This document shows, in pieces, positions 1 to 8,284 of a stretch of DNA of 40,715 nt (the stretch's first letter is position 1; each line of letters begins with the position of its first letter). Made by a program: the position numbers and the translations under genes. The notes below the pieces were generated by a model. It was not told the DNA's origin and made no database searches. It saw only the letters and a program-made list of their open reading frames with translations. This DNA comes from an uncultured Schlesneria sp. Lineage in GTDB: Bacteria; Planctomycetota; Planctomycetia; Planctomycetales; Planctomycetaceae. Where the stretch lies: positions 1 through 40,715 of the forward strand of contig CAIMFH010000044.1 in assembly GCA_903840265.1 (NCBI GenBank). Reading direction: 5' to 3'.

Positions 1-132
1 GCTCACGTGTTTGCTCCATGCTTCTTTCAGACGACCCCTCGCGGAAGTCGCCCTTGCACTTCGCTAATCCTTCACCTCCATCAGGTTGGATAAGGGACTT
101 GCACCCTCAAGCTGAAAAACATGCTCGGCACA
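1..132. other. Noncoding stretch at the window edge, possible element remnant
   Basis: No recognisable gene ends or begins here. A 73-codon plus-strand reading frame crosses it and runs on into the ilvC terminator and the ilvC 3' end, so it is unlikely to be a gene. The hexamer TTGCAC occurs twice about 40 bases apart, in a conserved-looking stretch. The stretch could be the end of something outside the window, such as an element tail or a structured untranslated region, but nothing inside the window decides this. Confidence 0.3.
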
Positions 133-171
133 CAACAAAAAACGCCTGCGACCCAAAGGATCGCAGGCGTT
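133..171 (-). terminator. Intrinsic terminator of the ilvH-ilvC operon
   Basis: Read on the minus strand, an 11-bp perfect stem (AACGCCTGCGA paired with TCGCAGGCGTT, arms 141-151 and 161-171) with a 9-base loop is followed at once by a run of T residues. This is a classical Rho-independent terminator. It lies about 50 bases past the ilvC stop codon, as expected for the end of the operon. Confidence 0.9.
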
Positions 172-219
172 GTCATTCAACAGCAGACAGCATGTCGCCC
201 CACAGTGGCGACGTAACTA

Positions 220-1224
<1,005 letters not shown>

Positions 1225-1267
1225 TTTGACTCTCGGATGTTAAAAAGGAGTGGACAGGTCAATCTCG

Positions 1268-1296
1268 GGAAGCCACGGCTACGCCTGCGAACTTCC
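1268..1296 (-). repeat. Small GGAAG/CTTCC hairpin between ilvH and ilvC
   Basis: In the ilvH-ilvC spacer a 5-bp stem (arms 1268-1272 and 1292-1296) encloses a loop that reads GGCGTAGCCGTGG on the minus strand. The GTAGCCG core also occurs in the larger palindrome near 20834-20910. It may be a fragment of a dispersed repeat or an RNA structure tuning ilvC expression. The stem is short, so confidence is low. Confidence 0.25.
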
Positions 1297-1313
1297 TCAC
1301 AACGCATATCGGA

Positions 1314-1853
1314 TCAGCCGTTGGCAACGGCATCTTCGTAGACTGGCGGCGGCTGCAAAGCGGATTCAATGGAGAGTGCCGTCGTTCTCGACAGTGCCAC
1401 TCGGCCGGTTCGGACCATCTCGATAATGCCAAACGGTCGCATTAAGTTGATGAACGCGGACAGTTTGCTCTCGGATCCTGAAATCTCGACGATCACATGG
1501 CCTTCGCCAATGTCGACAACCTTGCCGCGGAAGATCTCGACCATTTCGCGGATTTCGCTGCGAGTGCTACCCGACGCGGTGACCTTGATCAGCATCAAGT
1601 CACGCTCGACGATATCCTCGCTCTGGTAATCCACCACTTTGACGACTGTGATGATCTTTTCGAGTTGCTTGCGGACCTGGTCCAGAACCTTGTCGTCGCC
1701 CGTCACAACGAATGTAATTCGGCTGAAGACTGGATCTTCGGTCTCACCGACTGCCAAGCTTTCGATGTTATAGGCGCGCGACGCGAGCATCCCAGAGATA
1801 TGAGCCAGAACACCTGGCTGATTCATCACCATCGCGGACAACACGTGCTTCAT
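1314..1853 (-). CDS. ilvH: Acetolactate synthase small (regulatory) subunit
   Basis: Regulatory subunit that binds the catalytic acetolactate synthase subunit and gives valine feedback control. The frame is open up to 2216, but family homology begins only at MKHVLSAMVMNQPGVLAHIS, the N-terminal ACT domain, so I place the start at 1853 (179 aa). A GGAAAG sequence sits about 10 bases upstream. The ACT domain (about residues 1-80) includes the usual GMLASRAYNIESLAVG segment. The C-terminal ALS_ss domain follows (about 85-160), with DIGEGHVIVEISG and a FGIIEMVRTGRVAL ending. The first 121 codons of the longer frame show no family resemblance and probably lie in the 5' leader. It is followed by ilvC. 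Confidence 0.95.
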   Translation of the reverse strand: MKHVLSAMVMNQPGVLAHISGMLASRAYNIESLAVGETEDPVFSRITFVVTGDDKVLDQVRKQLEKIITVVKVVDYQSEDIVERDLMLIKVTASGSTRSEIREMVEIFRGKVVDIGEGHVIVEISGSESKLSAFINLMRPFGIIEMVRTGRVALSRTTALSIESALQPPPVYEDAVANG

Positions 1854-2277
1854 CGAACGAAAACTTTCCAGGCTGAAGGCGTTATTGAGACTTACTGGAT
1901 AATGGGTTACGGACGTTCCCGCAGACGCTATCAGCAATCCTGAAGGATCGACGCTCCAAGCCCCACGGCGAGGGTCGACAACGGTGGGGCTGGTCAACCA
2001 ATTCCGTCCAGCCGAGCACAAGGTGACACATGGTATTCGGGGGGGCGATGAGACACAAGGATCACTTTCCCAATGGTCTTGACACAGCAGGAAATCGCGA
2101 AGTTCGGACAATTCGTAAGCGAATGTGGGGCGGAAAGTTGAGTATTCCCGGATTAGGAGAAAGGTCACCTTGCGAGCAGCGCCCGTGGTTTCCCTTTTTT
2201 GCCACGCGATCATCATTCGTGAGGTAGATTTCGGCTACCACATTCGCGTGGGACGCATCGCCCCCTTCGGAGCTACC
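1854..2277. promoter_or_regulatory. Divergent upstream region of ilvH and the PilZ-like gene
   Basis: This 424-base spacer separates divergently transcribed ilvH and the PilZ-like gene, so it must carry both promoters and a long ilvH leader. I could not place a confident -35/-10 pair; the TTGACA at 2079-2084 has no well-spaced -10. A hairpin with 8-bp arms (AGCCCCAC at 1959-1966, GTGGGGCT at 1984-1991) lies about 105 bases upstream of the ilvH start. It has no following T-run, so it is not an obvious attenuator. Confidence 0.4.
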
Positions 2278-2649
2278 ATGAAAACCCCTGATCCGTGGAG
2301 CCGCCCAAGTCTACATGACTTGCGTGCTGTGCTTGAAAGCATTGAAAAAGTCGACGGAACCAATCTGCGCAACAACGAGCGTATTGAACTGACTGTTCCC
2401 GCTGAAGTTACGACTCAACGCGGGAATTCGGTTTCGGCGATGACTCGGGAAATCAGTCGCTTCGGAATCGGTCTGCTCCATCGCGGCAGCGTTGCTCCTG
2501 GCGAGGTCACAGTCAAAATGGCGAGTGAATCGCGAGAATATGTCTACCGAGTCGCAATCGAATGGTGTGTTCCCTGCGATCAGGGGATGTTCATGAGCGG
2601 CGGACGCTTCCTGAACAAGTCGGGTGCGAAAGATGGCGACGCCGAATAG
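2278..2649 (+). CDS. PilZ-like domain protein
   Basis: Small 123-aa protein with features of a PilZ domain, a family that often binds cyclic di-GMP. There is an RxxxR element (R31, R35, in the RNNER segment), then beta strands LTVPAEVTT and an EISRFGIG segment at 58-65. That segment corresponds to the (D/N)xSxxG motif, with Glu at the first position. The start is the ATG at 2278, preceded by GGAG at 6 bases spacing; an in-frame extension back to 2125 shows no homology. The gene ends 6 bases from the convergent corC-like gene, leaving no room for separate terminators. With both arginines present c-di-GMP binding is possible, but the Glu substitution makes it uncertain. There is no membrane segment or signal peptide. 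Confidence 0.65.
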   Translation: MKTPDPWSRPSLHDLRAVLESIEKVDGTNLRNNERIELTVPAEVTTQRGNSVSAMTREISRFGIGLLHRGSVAPGEVTVKMASESREYVYRVAIEWCVPCDQGMFMSGGRFLNKSGAKDGDAE

Positions 2650-2655
2650 TAGCGA

Positions 2656-3978
2656 TCAATTTGGCTGTGAGGCCGAGATTGATTCTGCGGCGGCATCCAA
2701 CTGCTCGATTCTCAGCCGTAGAATCCGTCGCGCGTCGGCTTCCAGTACTGTGAACCGGAGTCGCTGCCAGTCGAGCGACTCGCCGGGCACAGGCATACGC
2801 CCGAATTGCGAGAATACGAATCCACCGACCGTGTCAAAGTCGTCACTTTCGGGCAGGCCGTAGTTACTTTGGCGATTGAATTCGTCGAGTCGCGTGCGCG
2901 CGTCGACTTCAATCAAGCCTGATGCCGCATTGCAGATGTCTTCCTGCTGCTGTTCTTCGTCGTATTCGTCTCCGATTTCACCGACGATTTCCTCAAGAAT
3001 ATCCACCATTGTGACAAGTCCAGCGACGCCACCATATTCGTCGTGGACCATGGCAATGTGGATTTTCTGTCGCTTCATCAGTTCCAGCAATGCCGGGATT
3101 TGAGTCGTGACGGGGACGTACACCGGTTCGCGAATGATGTCTCGCAGCACGGCGTACGGCTCACCGGTCCGATGCGGCTCCAGAGCGTTGAGCAGATCTT
3201 TGGCGTAAAGAATTCCAACGACATCATCGGTGGAATCACCAATGACAGGCATTCGCGAATGCCCAGACTCAATCAGGAGCTTGCGGGCCTCTTCCAAGGT
3301 GCTGTCAACAGGGACGCAATCCATATCAATTCGGGGCGTCATGATGGCGCCGACATCCTCGTCACCCATCTCCATGACTCGGCGAATCATGATTGTGGAC
3401 CCCTGCTCCAGCACCCCTTCTCGCTCGCCTTCTTCGACAACGGATCGAATGTCCTCTTCCAGAACAGAGGCATCGTCATCCATGGGTTCGGCTCGACCGG
3501 CGACGCGATGCGCATAGCGATCGAGTTGATTCGCAACCCATAGAGCAGGACGAAGAACCGTCTGCAACACTTCGATGACGGGCCACCAACGAAACAGGAA
3601 GTTTTCTGCGGCGACTCGTGCAATCGTCCATGGCAACACGTCGGCAAAAAACAGTACCAGCAGTGCGAAGCCAGCGTACTCAAGCACGTAGTTCCAGCCG
3701 ATTCGTGGGGCTGTGTGTCCATCGGCAACAACGGGCCAGCCGATCCAGATGCAGATGACTCCGGAGAGGACCAGCGTTACGGACGTGAGGACGAACTCGA
3801 GGACCAGCAACGCCGATCCCTGTTCTTTCAACACTTTTCCAAATCGCTCGGGAACCTTGTGTGATTCGCAAAGTTCTTCGAGTCGGCTATACGAGAAATC
3901 ACGTAAGGAATCGCAGCCCAGGGCACTCCAGAATGCCAACAGCAACAACACCGCCATCACCACTGGAAGCATCAACAT
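2656..3978 (-). CDS. CNNM/CorC-type membrane protein with CBS pair
   Basis: Member of the HlyC/CorC (DUF21-CBS-CorC) family of inner-membrane proteins linked to Mg2+/Co2+ transport or resistance. Three hydrophobic segments form the N-terminal DUF21-like membrane domain, at about residues 2-22, 52-80 and 95-120. A cytoplasmic CBS pair follows (about 205-340, with IMTPRIDMDCVPVD and the GGVAGLVTMVDILEEIVGEI signature), then a C-terminal CorC_HlyC domain with DDFDTVGGFVFSQFGRMPVPGE. At 440 aa it has the family length. The start ATG at 3978 has an excellent GGAGG 7 bases upstream, lying inside the end of ybeY, and the two genes are separated by 1 base. It is the last gene of the phoH-pgpH-ybeY-corC operon, a widely conserved order. 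Confidence 0.9.
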   Translation of the reverse strand: MLMLPVVMAVLLLLAFWSALGCDSLRDFSYSRLEELCESHKVPERFGKVLKEQGSALLVLEFVLTSVTLVLSGVICIWIGWPVVADGHTAPRIGWNYVLEYAGFALLVLFFADVLPWTIARVAAENFLFRWWPVIEVLQTVLRPALWVANQLDRYAHRVAGRAEPMDDDASVLEEDIRSVVEEGEREGVLEQGSTIMIRRVMEMGDEDVGAIMTPRIDMDCVPVDSTLEEARKLLIESGHSRMPVIGDSTDDVVGILYAKDLLNALEPHRTGEPYAVLRDIIREPVYVPVTTQIPALLELMKRQKIHIAMVHDEYGGVAGLVTMVDILEEIVGEIGDEYDEEQQQEDICNAASGLIEVDARTRLDEFNRQSNYGLPESDDFDTVGGFVFSQFGRMPVPGESLDWQRLRFTVLEADARRILRLRIEQLDAAAESISASQPN

Positions 3979-3979
3979 T

Positions 3980-4429
3980 TCAAGCCTCCAGTCCTGTCGG
4001 TGTCAGTTGCCAGAACGCCAACACCTGGCGTTCGCGATTGCGCATAATTGGTCGAGCCTCGTCGGTCAGATCATCATAGCCACAAAGATGAAGCACTCCA
4101 TGCACAACATACAGCAACAGTTCATCGTCAGCAGACCAACCGTGTGATACCGCTTCCCGGACAGCAGTTTCCGCGCTGACAACGAGCTCCCCGTCTATAG
4201 ACCCGGTCTCACGTCCCAGAGCGAAGCTGACCACGTCCGTCGGATAGTCATGCCCCAGAAAATCACGGTTCACGCGATGGATCGCGGCATCATCGACGAC
4301 TGCAATACTGACTTCCCCGCGTGCAAAACCTTCCTCACACAATACCCGCTCAACCACCTCTTGCAGTCGCTTGGTGCGCACTTCAAGGTGAGTCTGCTGA
4401 TCGGAGATGTCGACCTGAAAATCGGACAT
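3980..4429 (-). CDS. ybeY: Endoribonuclease YbeY (rRNA maturation factor)
   Basis: Zinc-dependent endoribonuclease involved in 16S rRNA 3' end maturation and ribosome quality control. The 149-aa length fits the family. The conserved NRDFLGHDYPTDVVSFAL segment (about 54-71) and the metal site HGVLHLCGYDD (residues 110-120) are present. In the best-known enzymes the site is H-x3-H-x5-H; here the third position is Asp (D120). Asp is an accepted zinc ligand in related metzincin-like sites, so activity is plausible. It lies between the pgpH-like gene (20 bases upstream) and corC (1 base downstream), and the phoH-pgpH-ybeY order strongly supports the call. Confidence 0.93.
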   Translation of the reverse strand: MSDFQVDISDQQTHLEVRTKRLQEVVERVLCEEGFARGEVSIAVVDDAAIHRVNRDFLGHDYPTDVVSFALGRETGSIDGELVVSAETAVREAVSHGWSADDELLLYVVHGVLHLCGYDDLTDEARPIMRNRERQVLAFWQLTPTGLEA

Positions 4430-4449
4430 GAAGATGGTAAACGCCTGAG

Positions 4450-6771
4450 TTACGCTGTTTTTTGTTCTGGATATTTGATTCGACCGTGGTGAATACCGAT
4501 CAATGACTTGGTCAGTGAGTCTTCCACAATAGCCAGTTCACCCAGTGTCAGCGAACATTCGTCAAATTGGCCATCCAGTAGTCGCTTCAACGCAATCTCA
4601 TGGACCAGTGTTTCGATTCGTTTTGGTGTCGGTTCTGCCAGCGTCCGGCTCGCCCCCTCTACTGCATCAGAAACCATAAGCACTGCCGCCTCACGGGTTT
4701 GAGGCTTGGGGCCAGGATACCGATAGGTTGATTCCTGCACTTCGAATCGGTGGTCCGGCTTGCTTTCCGCCTGGCGGGTGGCAGCGTGGAAGAAGTATTC
4801 GACAAGCGTCGTCCCGTGATGCTGCTCGATAAAGTCGATCAGCGGCTCCGGAATGTTGTGCTGGCGGGCGAGTTCGACGCCGTCCTTGACGTGGCCGATG
4901 ATGACCAGTGCACTCATCGCCGGGTTCAATGATTCGTGGCGACTAATCTGCCCTGCCACCATATTTTCGACGAAATATTGCGGCTTCAACATTTTGCCAA
5001 CATCGTGGTAGTAGGCACCGACACGGCACAGCAACCCATTGGCACCAATCGCATCCGCCGCTGTTTCCGAAATCGTCGCGACCCCGTTGGAGTGACTGTA
5101 GGTTCCCGGCGCACGCTGAACCAATTCTTGAAGCAATGGATGCGAAACGTCACTGAGTTCCAACAGGCTGATGTCCGTCACAACGCCAAACATCTTCTCA
5201 ATGAACGGCAATCCCCCAGAGACCAGAAATCCGGTCAAGAAACACCAACCGGCTCCTTGAAAGCTAGTCGCGAGAAGTTGCTGATCAGTCCACAGCCGGC
5301 CGAGTTGCTGACTTTCAACAATGGTCACGCCCCACGTCACGAGCAGATAGGCGACGGCGGCCCAGAAGCCCACTTTGACGAGCTTCATCCGATTGGAAAC
5401 CTGATTGAGCGGCACGATGGAAGCGGCGACGGCACTCATCAGCACTACGAATTCACCGACGCTGCGTCCGTTCGCCAGCGTAACGACGAGCGTCATCGAA
5501 AACCCAGTGAGAGCTGCCAGAACCTGGTTGTAGGCCACGGCCAATATCATCGCGACGCATAGAATAGGCACTGCTTCAGCGCGCCAGGGATCGAAGGACA
5601 ACCACCGCCCCAGAATTGTGGTCACGGTGATGGCCGCCAGATAGACGGTCAAACGGCCAACATTAGAGGCCAATCTTGGCTCATTGCGGATCAAGTGATA
5701 GCCGTTCATCACCCCCAAGACGATCAGCAACGCCAGAATAGTGCCGAGGCGGATTCCTCGCTCAAAGAACGGGACCTGCCGTTCTGCAGCATCGAACTGG
5801 GCGCGTAAGATCCCCAGGATTTCTTCGTCGAGCACGGTCCCAGGAGCGACAAGCAATGAGCCACGTTTGTACTCATCCGTTACTTCAGGAGTATTCCACT
5901 TTTCCTCGTTCTTCTTCAGATTTGTCGCCACATCGTCGTAAGTCAGTGTCGGTTGCACACGGTTTTGCAACCACCGCTCGAGCTGCGCTTGAAATGGTTT
6001 CAGGACAGTGAACGATTTCCACTGTGCTCCCAACGTACCGGTTCCCTTCAGCATTTCGGTCAGCAACAAGTCCGAAACTTTAAGCGTCTGATTCTGATCT
6101 TCTCCATCTTTGGAGATCACTGAGATCTCTGTTTCAGGTCGAAGATCAACTTGCGTCAGGTCATTCGGATCAAGCACCCCCGTCTTCCGTGGTGGTGCAA
6201 AGAACTGAGTGAACTCTCCGATAAACTCGTCGATTTTTAACTCGGCAGTATCTGCGGGGCCGATTGCGTCTCGCCACTGCTGCCAGGCAGCGACGAATTC
6301 GGGAAGTGGAGCAAACGTGGCATTCGCACCACTGTTAATCCACCCAAACGCGGCTCGGGTATCGGCTGAAATTTCCGAGAATTCCTTGACCGTCACGAAC
6401 TCGAAAAGCTGATTACGCAATTCCCTCGGCAAAGCTCGCAGTTGCTGCGCACCTTCTGCTGTGTACCGAAAGATCGGGGGGACTTTGTTCTCACGCTCCA
6501 ACTGAGCCAGTTCCGTTTTTCGCCGATTCACCCGCTTGAAATCGATTTGGGCAAGGATGCCATTCGGAGCGTCATCGCCAAGCCGATGGGGGAACGGAGA
6601 CCGCCATCCCGCGATTCCAATGACAACTGCGACCAGGAAGACGAAACAAATCGCGAGGCGTAACGAAACATCGCCGCGACTTAGTTTACCACCAAGTCGT
6701 GCGGCCCAAGATTCAGTCCTGAGACTGCCGATCCGGGTTGTTCGTGTTCTACGTGCAGGAAAGATTCGCAT
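4450..6771 (-). CDS. PgpH-like 7TM HD-domain phosphohydrolase
   Basis: Membrane-bound HD-superfamily phosphohydrolase of the YqfF/PgpH type; characterised members such as Listeria PgpH degrade cyclic di-AMP. The 773-aa protein has a first membrane helix at about 38-56 and an extracytoplasmic 7TMR-HDED-like domain to about 330. A cluster of hydrophobic helices (about 340-540) follows, then a cytoplasmic HD domain. HD motifs include SHSNGVA, AYYHDVGKM, a GHVKDGVELA helix and FIEQHHGT. The start ATG at 6771 has AGGG 7 bases upstream and lies 42 bases after phoH. Substrate specificity cannot be read from the sequence; c-di-AMP is inferred from the family. It is the second gene of the phoH operon. 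Confidence 0.9.
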   Translation of the reverse strand: MRIFPARRTRTTRIGSLRTESWAARLGGKLSRGDVSLRLAICFVFLVAVVIGIAGWRSPFPHRLGDDAPNGILAQIDFKRVNRRKTELAQLERENKVPPIFRYTAEGAQQLRALPRELRNQLFEFVTVKEFSEISADTRAAFGWINSGANATFAPLPEFVAAWQQWRDAIGPADTAELKIDEFIGEFTQFFAPPRKTGVLDPNDLTQVDLRPETEISVISKDGEDQNQTLKVSDLLLTEMLKGTGTLGAQWKSFTVLKPFQAQLERWLQNRVQPTLTYDDVATNLKKNEEKWNTPEVTDEYKRGSLLVAPGTVLDEEILGILRAQFDAAERQVPFFERGIRLGTILALLIVLGVMNGYHLIRNEPRLASNVGRLTVYLAAITVTTILGRWLSFDPWRAEAVPILCVAMILAVAYNQVLAALTGFSMTLVVTLANGRSVGEFVVLMSAVAASIVPLNQVSNRMKLVKVGFWAAVAYLLVTWGVTIVESQQLGRLWTDQQLLATSFQGAGWCFLTGFLVSGGLPFIEKMFGVVTDISLLELSDVSHPLLQELVQRAPGTYSHSNGVATISETAADAIGANGLLCRVGAYYHDVGKMLKPQYFVENMVAGQISRHESLNPAMSALVIIGHVKDGVELARQHNIPEPLIDFIEQHHGTTLVEYFFHAATRQAESKPDHRFEVQESTYRYPGPKPQTREAAVLMVSDAVEGASRTLAEPTPKRIETLVHEIALKRLLDGQFDECSLTLGELAIVEDSLTKSLIGIHHGRIKYPEQKTA

Positions 6772-6813
6772 TAATTTACCCTGTCATCGCGGTAGCAGGC
6801 CGCGTCGACATGA

Positions 6814-7917
6814 CTATGTCGAGATCTGCTCGCCGGTCGCAGGAGGGCCGTTATCGGTGTCTGACGAGGCCGAGGCTGGCGGCGCGACTGGCGCGGGCGA
6901 TTGCAATGTTTCCGCTGAAGCCGCTGTACCGTTTGAGTGTCTGACATGATTCGAGCGAGGACGAGATCCGTTGGCTCGTTCGTGGCGATCTGCATCGTAG
7001 GCAGCCACGATTCGGCGAACGAGAGGATGACGGACAATGTCCTCGCCTGCCAACTCAATCGAAGCAACCCCTTTAACGTGTCGCAATCGCCGGATCGCGT
7101 CGACCAATCCGCTCTCGATATTATCAGGCAGATCCGTTTGAGTGGCATCACCGGCAACAACGATTTTGGAATGATGCCCCATTCGAGTCAAGAACATCAT
7201 CATTTGGGTGATGGTCGTGTTCTGAGCTTCATCGAGAATCATGAATGTATTGTTCAGCGTCCGTCCGCGCATGAACGCCAGCGGGATGATTTCAATGACA
7301 TCCTTATCCAGATACTTTTGAACCTGCTCGAAGTCCAAAATATCACCGAGCGCGTCCAACAACGGTCGCAGAAATGGATTGACCTTGGCGAGCATATCGC
7401 CCGGCAAGAATCCCAGTCGCTCACCGGCTTCGACCGCAGGTCGGACCAGCACGATTTTGCGGACCTGCTCCAGACGCAGGGCGTTGATGGCCATGGCAAC
7501 TGCGAGATAGGTCTTCCCCGATCCGGCCGGCCCCGCGCAAATCGTCAAGTCATTTTCGCGAATCGCCTGGATGTAGCCCTGTTGACCCGCCCCCATCGGC
7601 CGGATCTTGCGTGCCTTGTGAAAGACATCGATTGTGTCATCGTGCCCCGTAGTAGTCACTACCGTGGCGTGGCCCAAGGCTCGGTCGAGGTCGTCCTCTT
7701 CCAGAACTCCGGTGCGTTCGATGACCGACTTTAATTCGGCGAAGACTTTGGTTCCCAAGGCCACCTGAGCGTGGTCACCATGCAGGTGCAATTCGTCACC
7801 GCGGAGAACAACATCGATATGCAGGACATCTCGCAATCGACGGAGATTCTTGTCACGTGTGCCAAACAGGCTTCGAACATCTTCGTGATTGCGGAACTGG
7901 ATTCGTCCTTCGGACAT
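6814..7917 (-). CDS. PhoH-like ATPase
   Basis: PhoH/YbeZ family P-loop ATPase, probably acting on RNA with YbeY. In the 367-aa protein the Walker A motif GPAGSGKT is at about 129-136 and Walker B is within TFMILDEAQN. The family segments RPAVEAGERLGFLPGD and KIVVAGDATQTDLP are intact. An N-terminal KH-like region (about 1-70) precedes the ATPase domain. A low-complexity Ser/Pro/Ala tail of about 50 residues extends past the usual end. The frame is open to a GTG at 7929, but the ATG at 7917 is preferred because AGAAGG lies just upstream, although the spacing is short. First gene of the phoH-pgpH-ybeY-corC operon. Confidence 0.93.
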   Translation of the reverse strand: MSEGRIQFRNHEDVRSLFGTRDKNLRRLRDVLHIDVVLRGDELHLHGDHAQVALGTKVFAELKSVIERTGVLEEDDLDRALGHATVVTTTGHDDTIDVFHKARKIRPMGAGQQGYIQAIRENDLTICAGPAGSGKTYLAVAMAINALRLEQVRKIVLVRPAVEAGERLGFLPGDMLAKVNPFLRPLLDALGDILDFEQVQKYLDKDVIEIIPLAFMRGRTLNNTFMILDEAQNTTITQMMMFLTRMGHHSKIVVAGDATQTDLPDNIESGLVDAIRRLRHVKGVASIELAGEDIVRHPLVRRIVAAYDADRHERANGSRPRSNHVRHSNGTAASAETLQSPAPVAPPASASSDTDNGPPATGEQIST

Positions 7918-8284
7918 AAACCTTCTCACCGACCTATGGAAATTCGTGGCCCGGTGCCACGACAGAGCACGTTTATTCTACACCTTTTGTATGCCGCAAG
8001 CAAAACGCCGATCGCCACTTGTTCGATCGTGCCCTCACTGTCGACAGAATCCGCAAACTCAACCAACACTTCCAATTCCGTGCAGAGAGCGTCAAATAAT
8101 TCCGGTTACTCCTACGATGTCAGAGGTAGCGATTGTGTTCAAGTCACGGGCGGTAGGGGATCGATCACAGGGGGGCTTGGCTCCATAGCGCCCGAACGCG
8201 ACCGACGAACCCGTAAAATCGTCGTGATACGTTCGACACGGACGCCAGTCCCCTCGGGCCATTTGTTTGCGGGAATATTGATCC
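7918..8284. promoter_or_regulatory. Divergent intergenic region between phoH and the ExeA-like gene
   Basis: This 367-base spacer separates two divergent genes and should hold both promoters. A 7-bp hairpin with a 5-base loop (TCGTGGC at 7944-7950, GCCACGA at 7956-7962) sits about 27 bases upstream of the phoH start. It would lie in the phoH 5' untranslated region close to the ribosome site. Reading frames crossing the spacer show no homology. No other element was recognised. Confidence 0.4.

Noticed and set aside
2079-2112. TTGACA as a -35 box for the PilZ-like gene
   Set aside because: The nearest -10-like sequence (GACAAT at 2107) is about 22 bases away, too far for a standard promoter.
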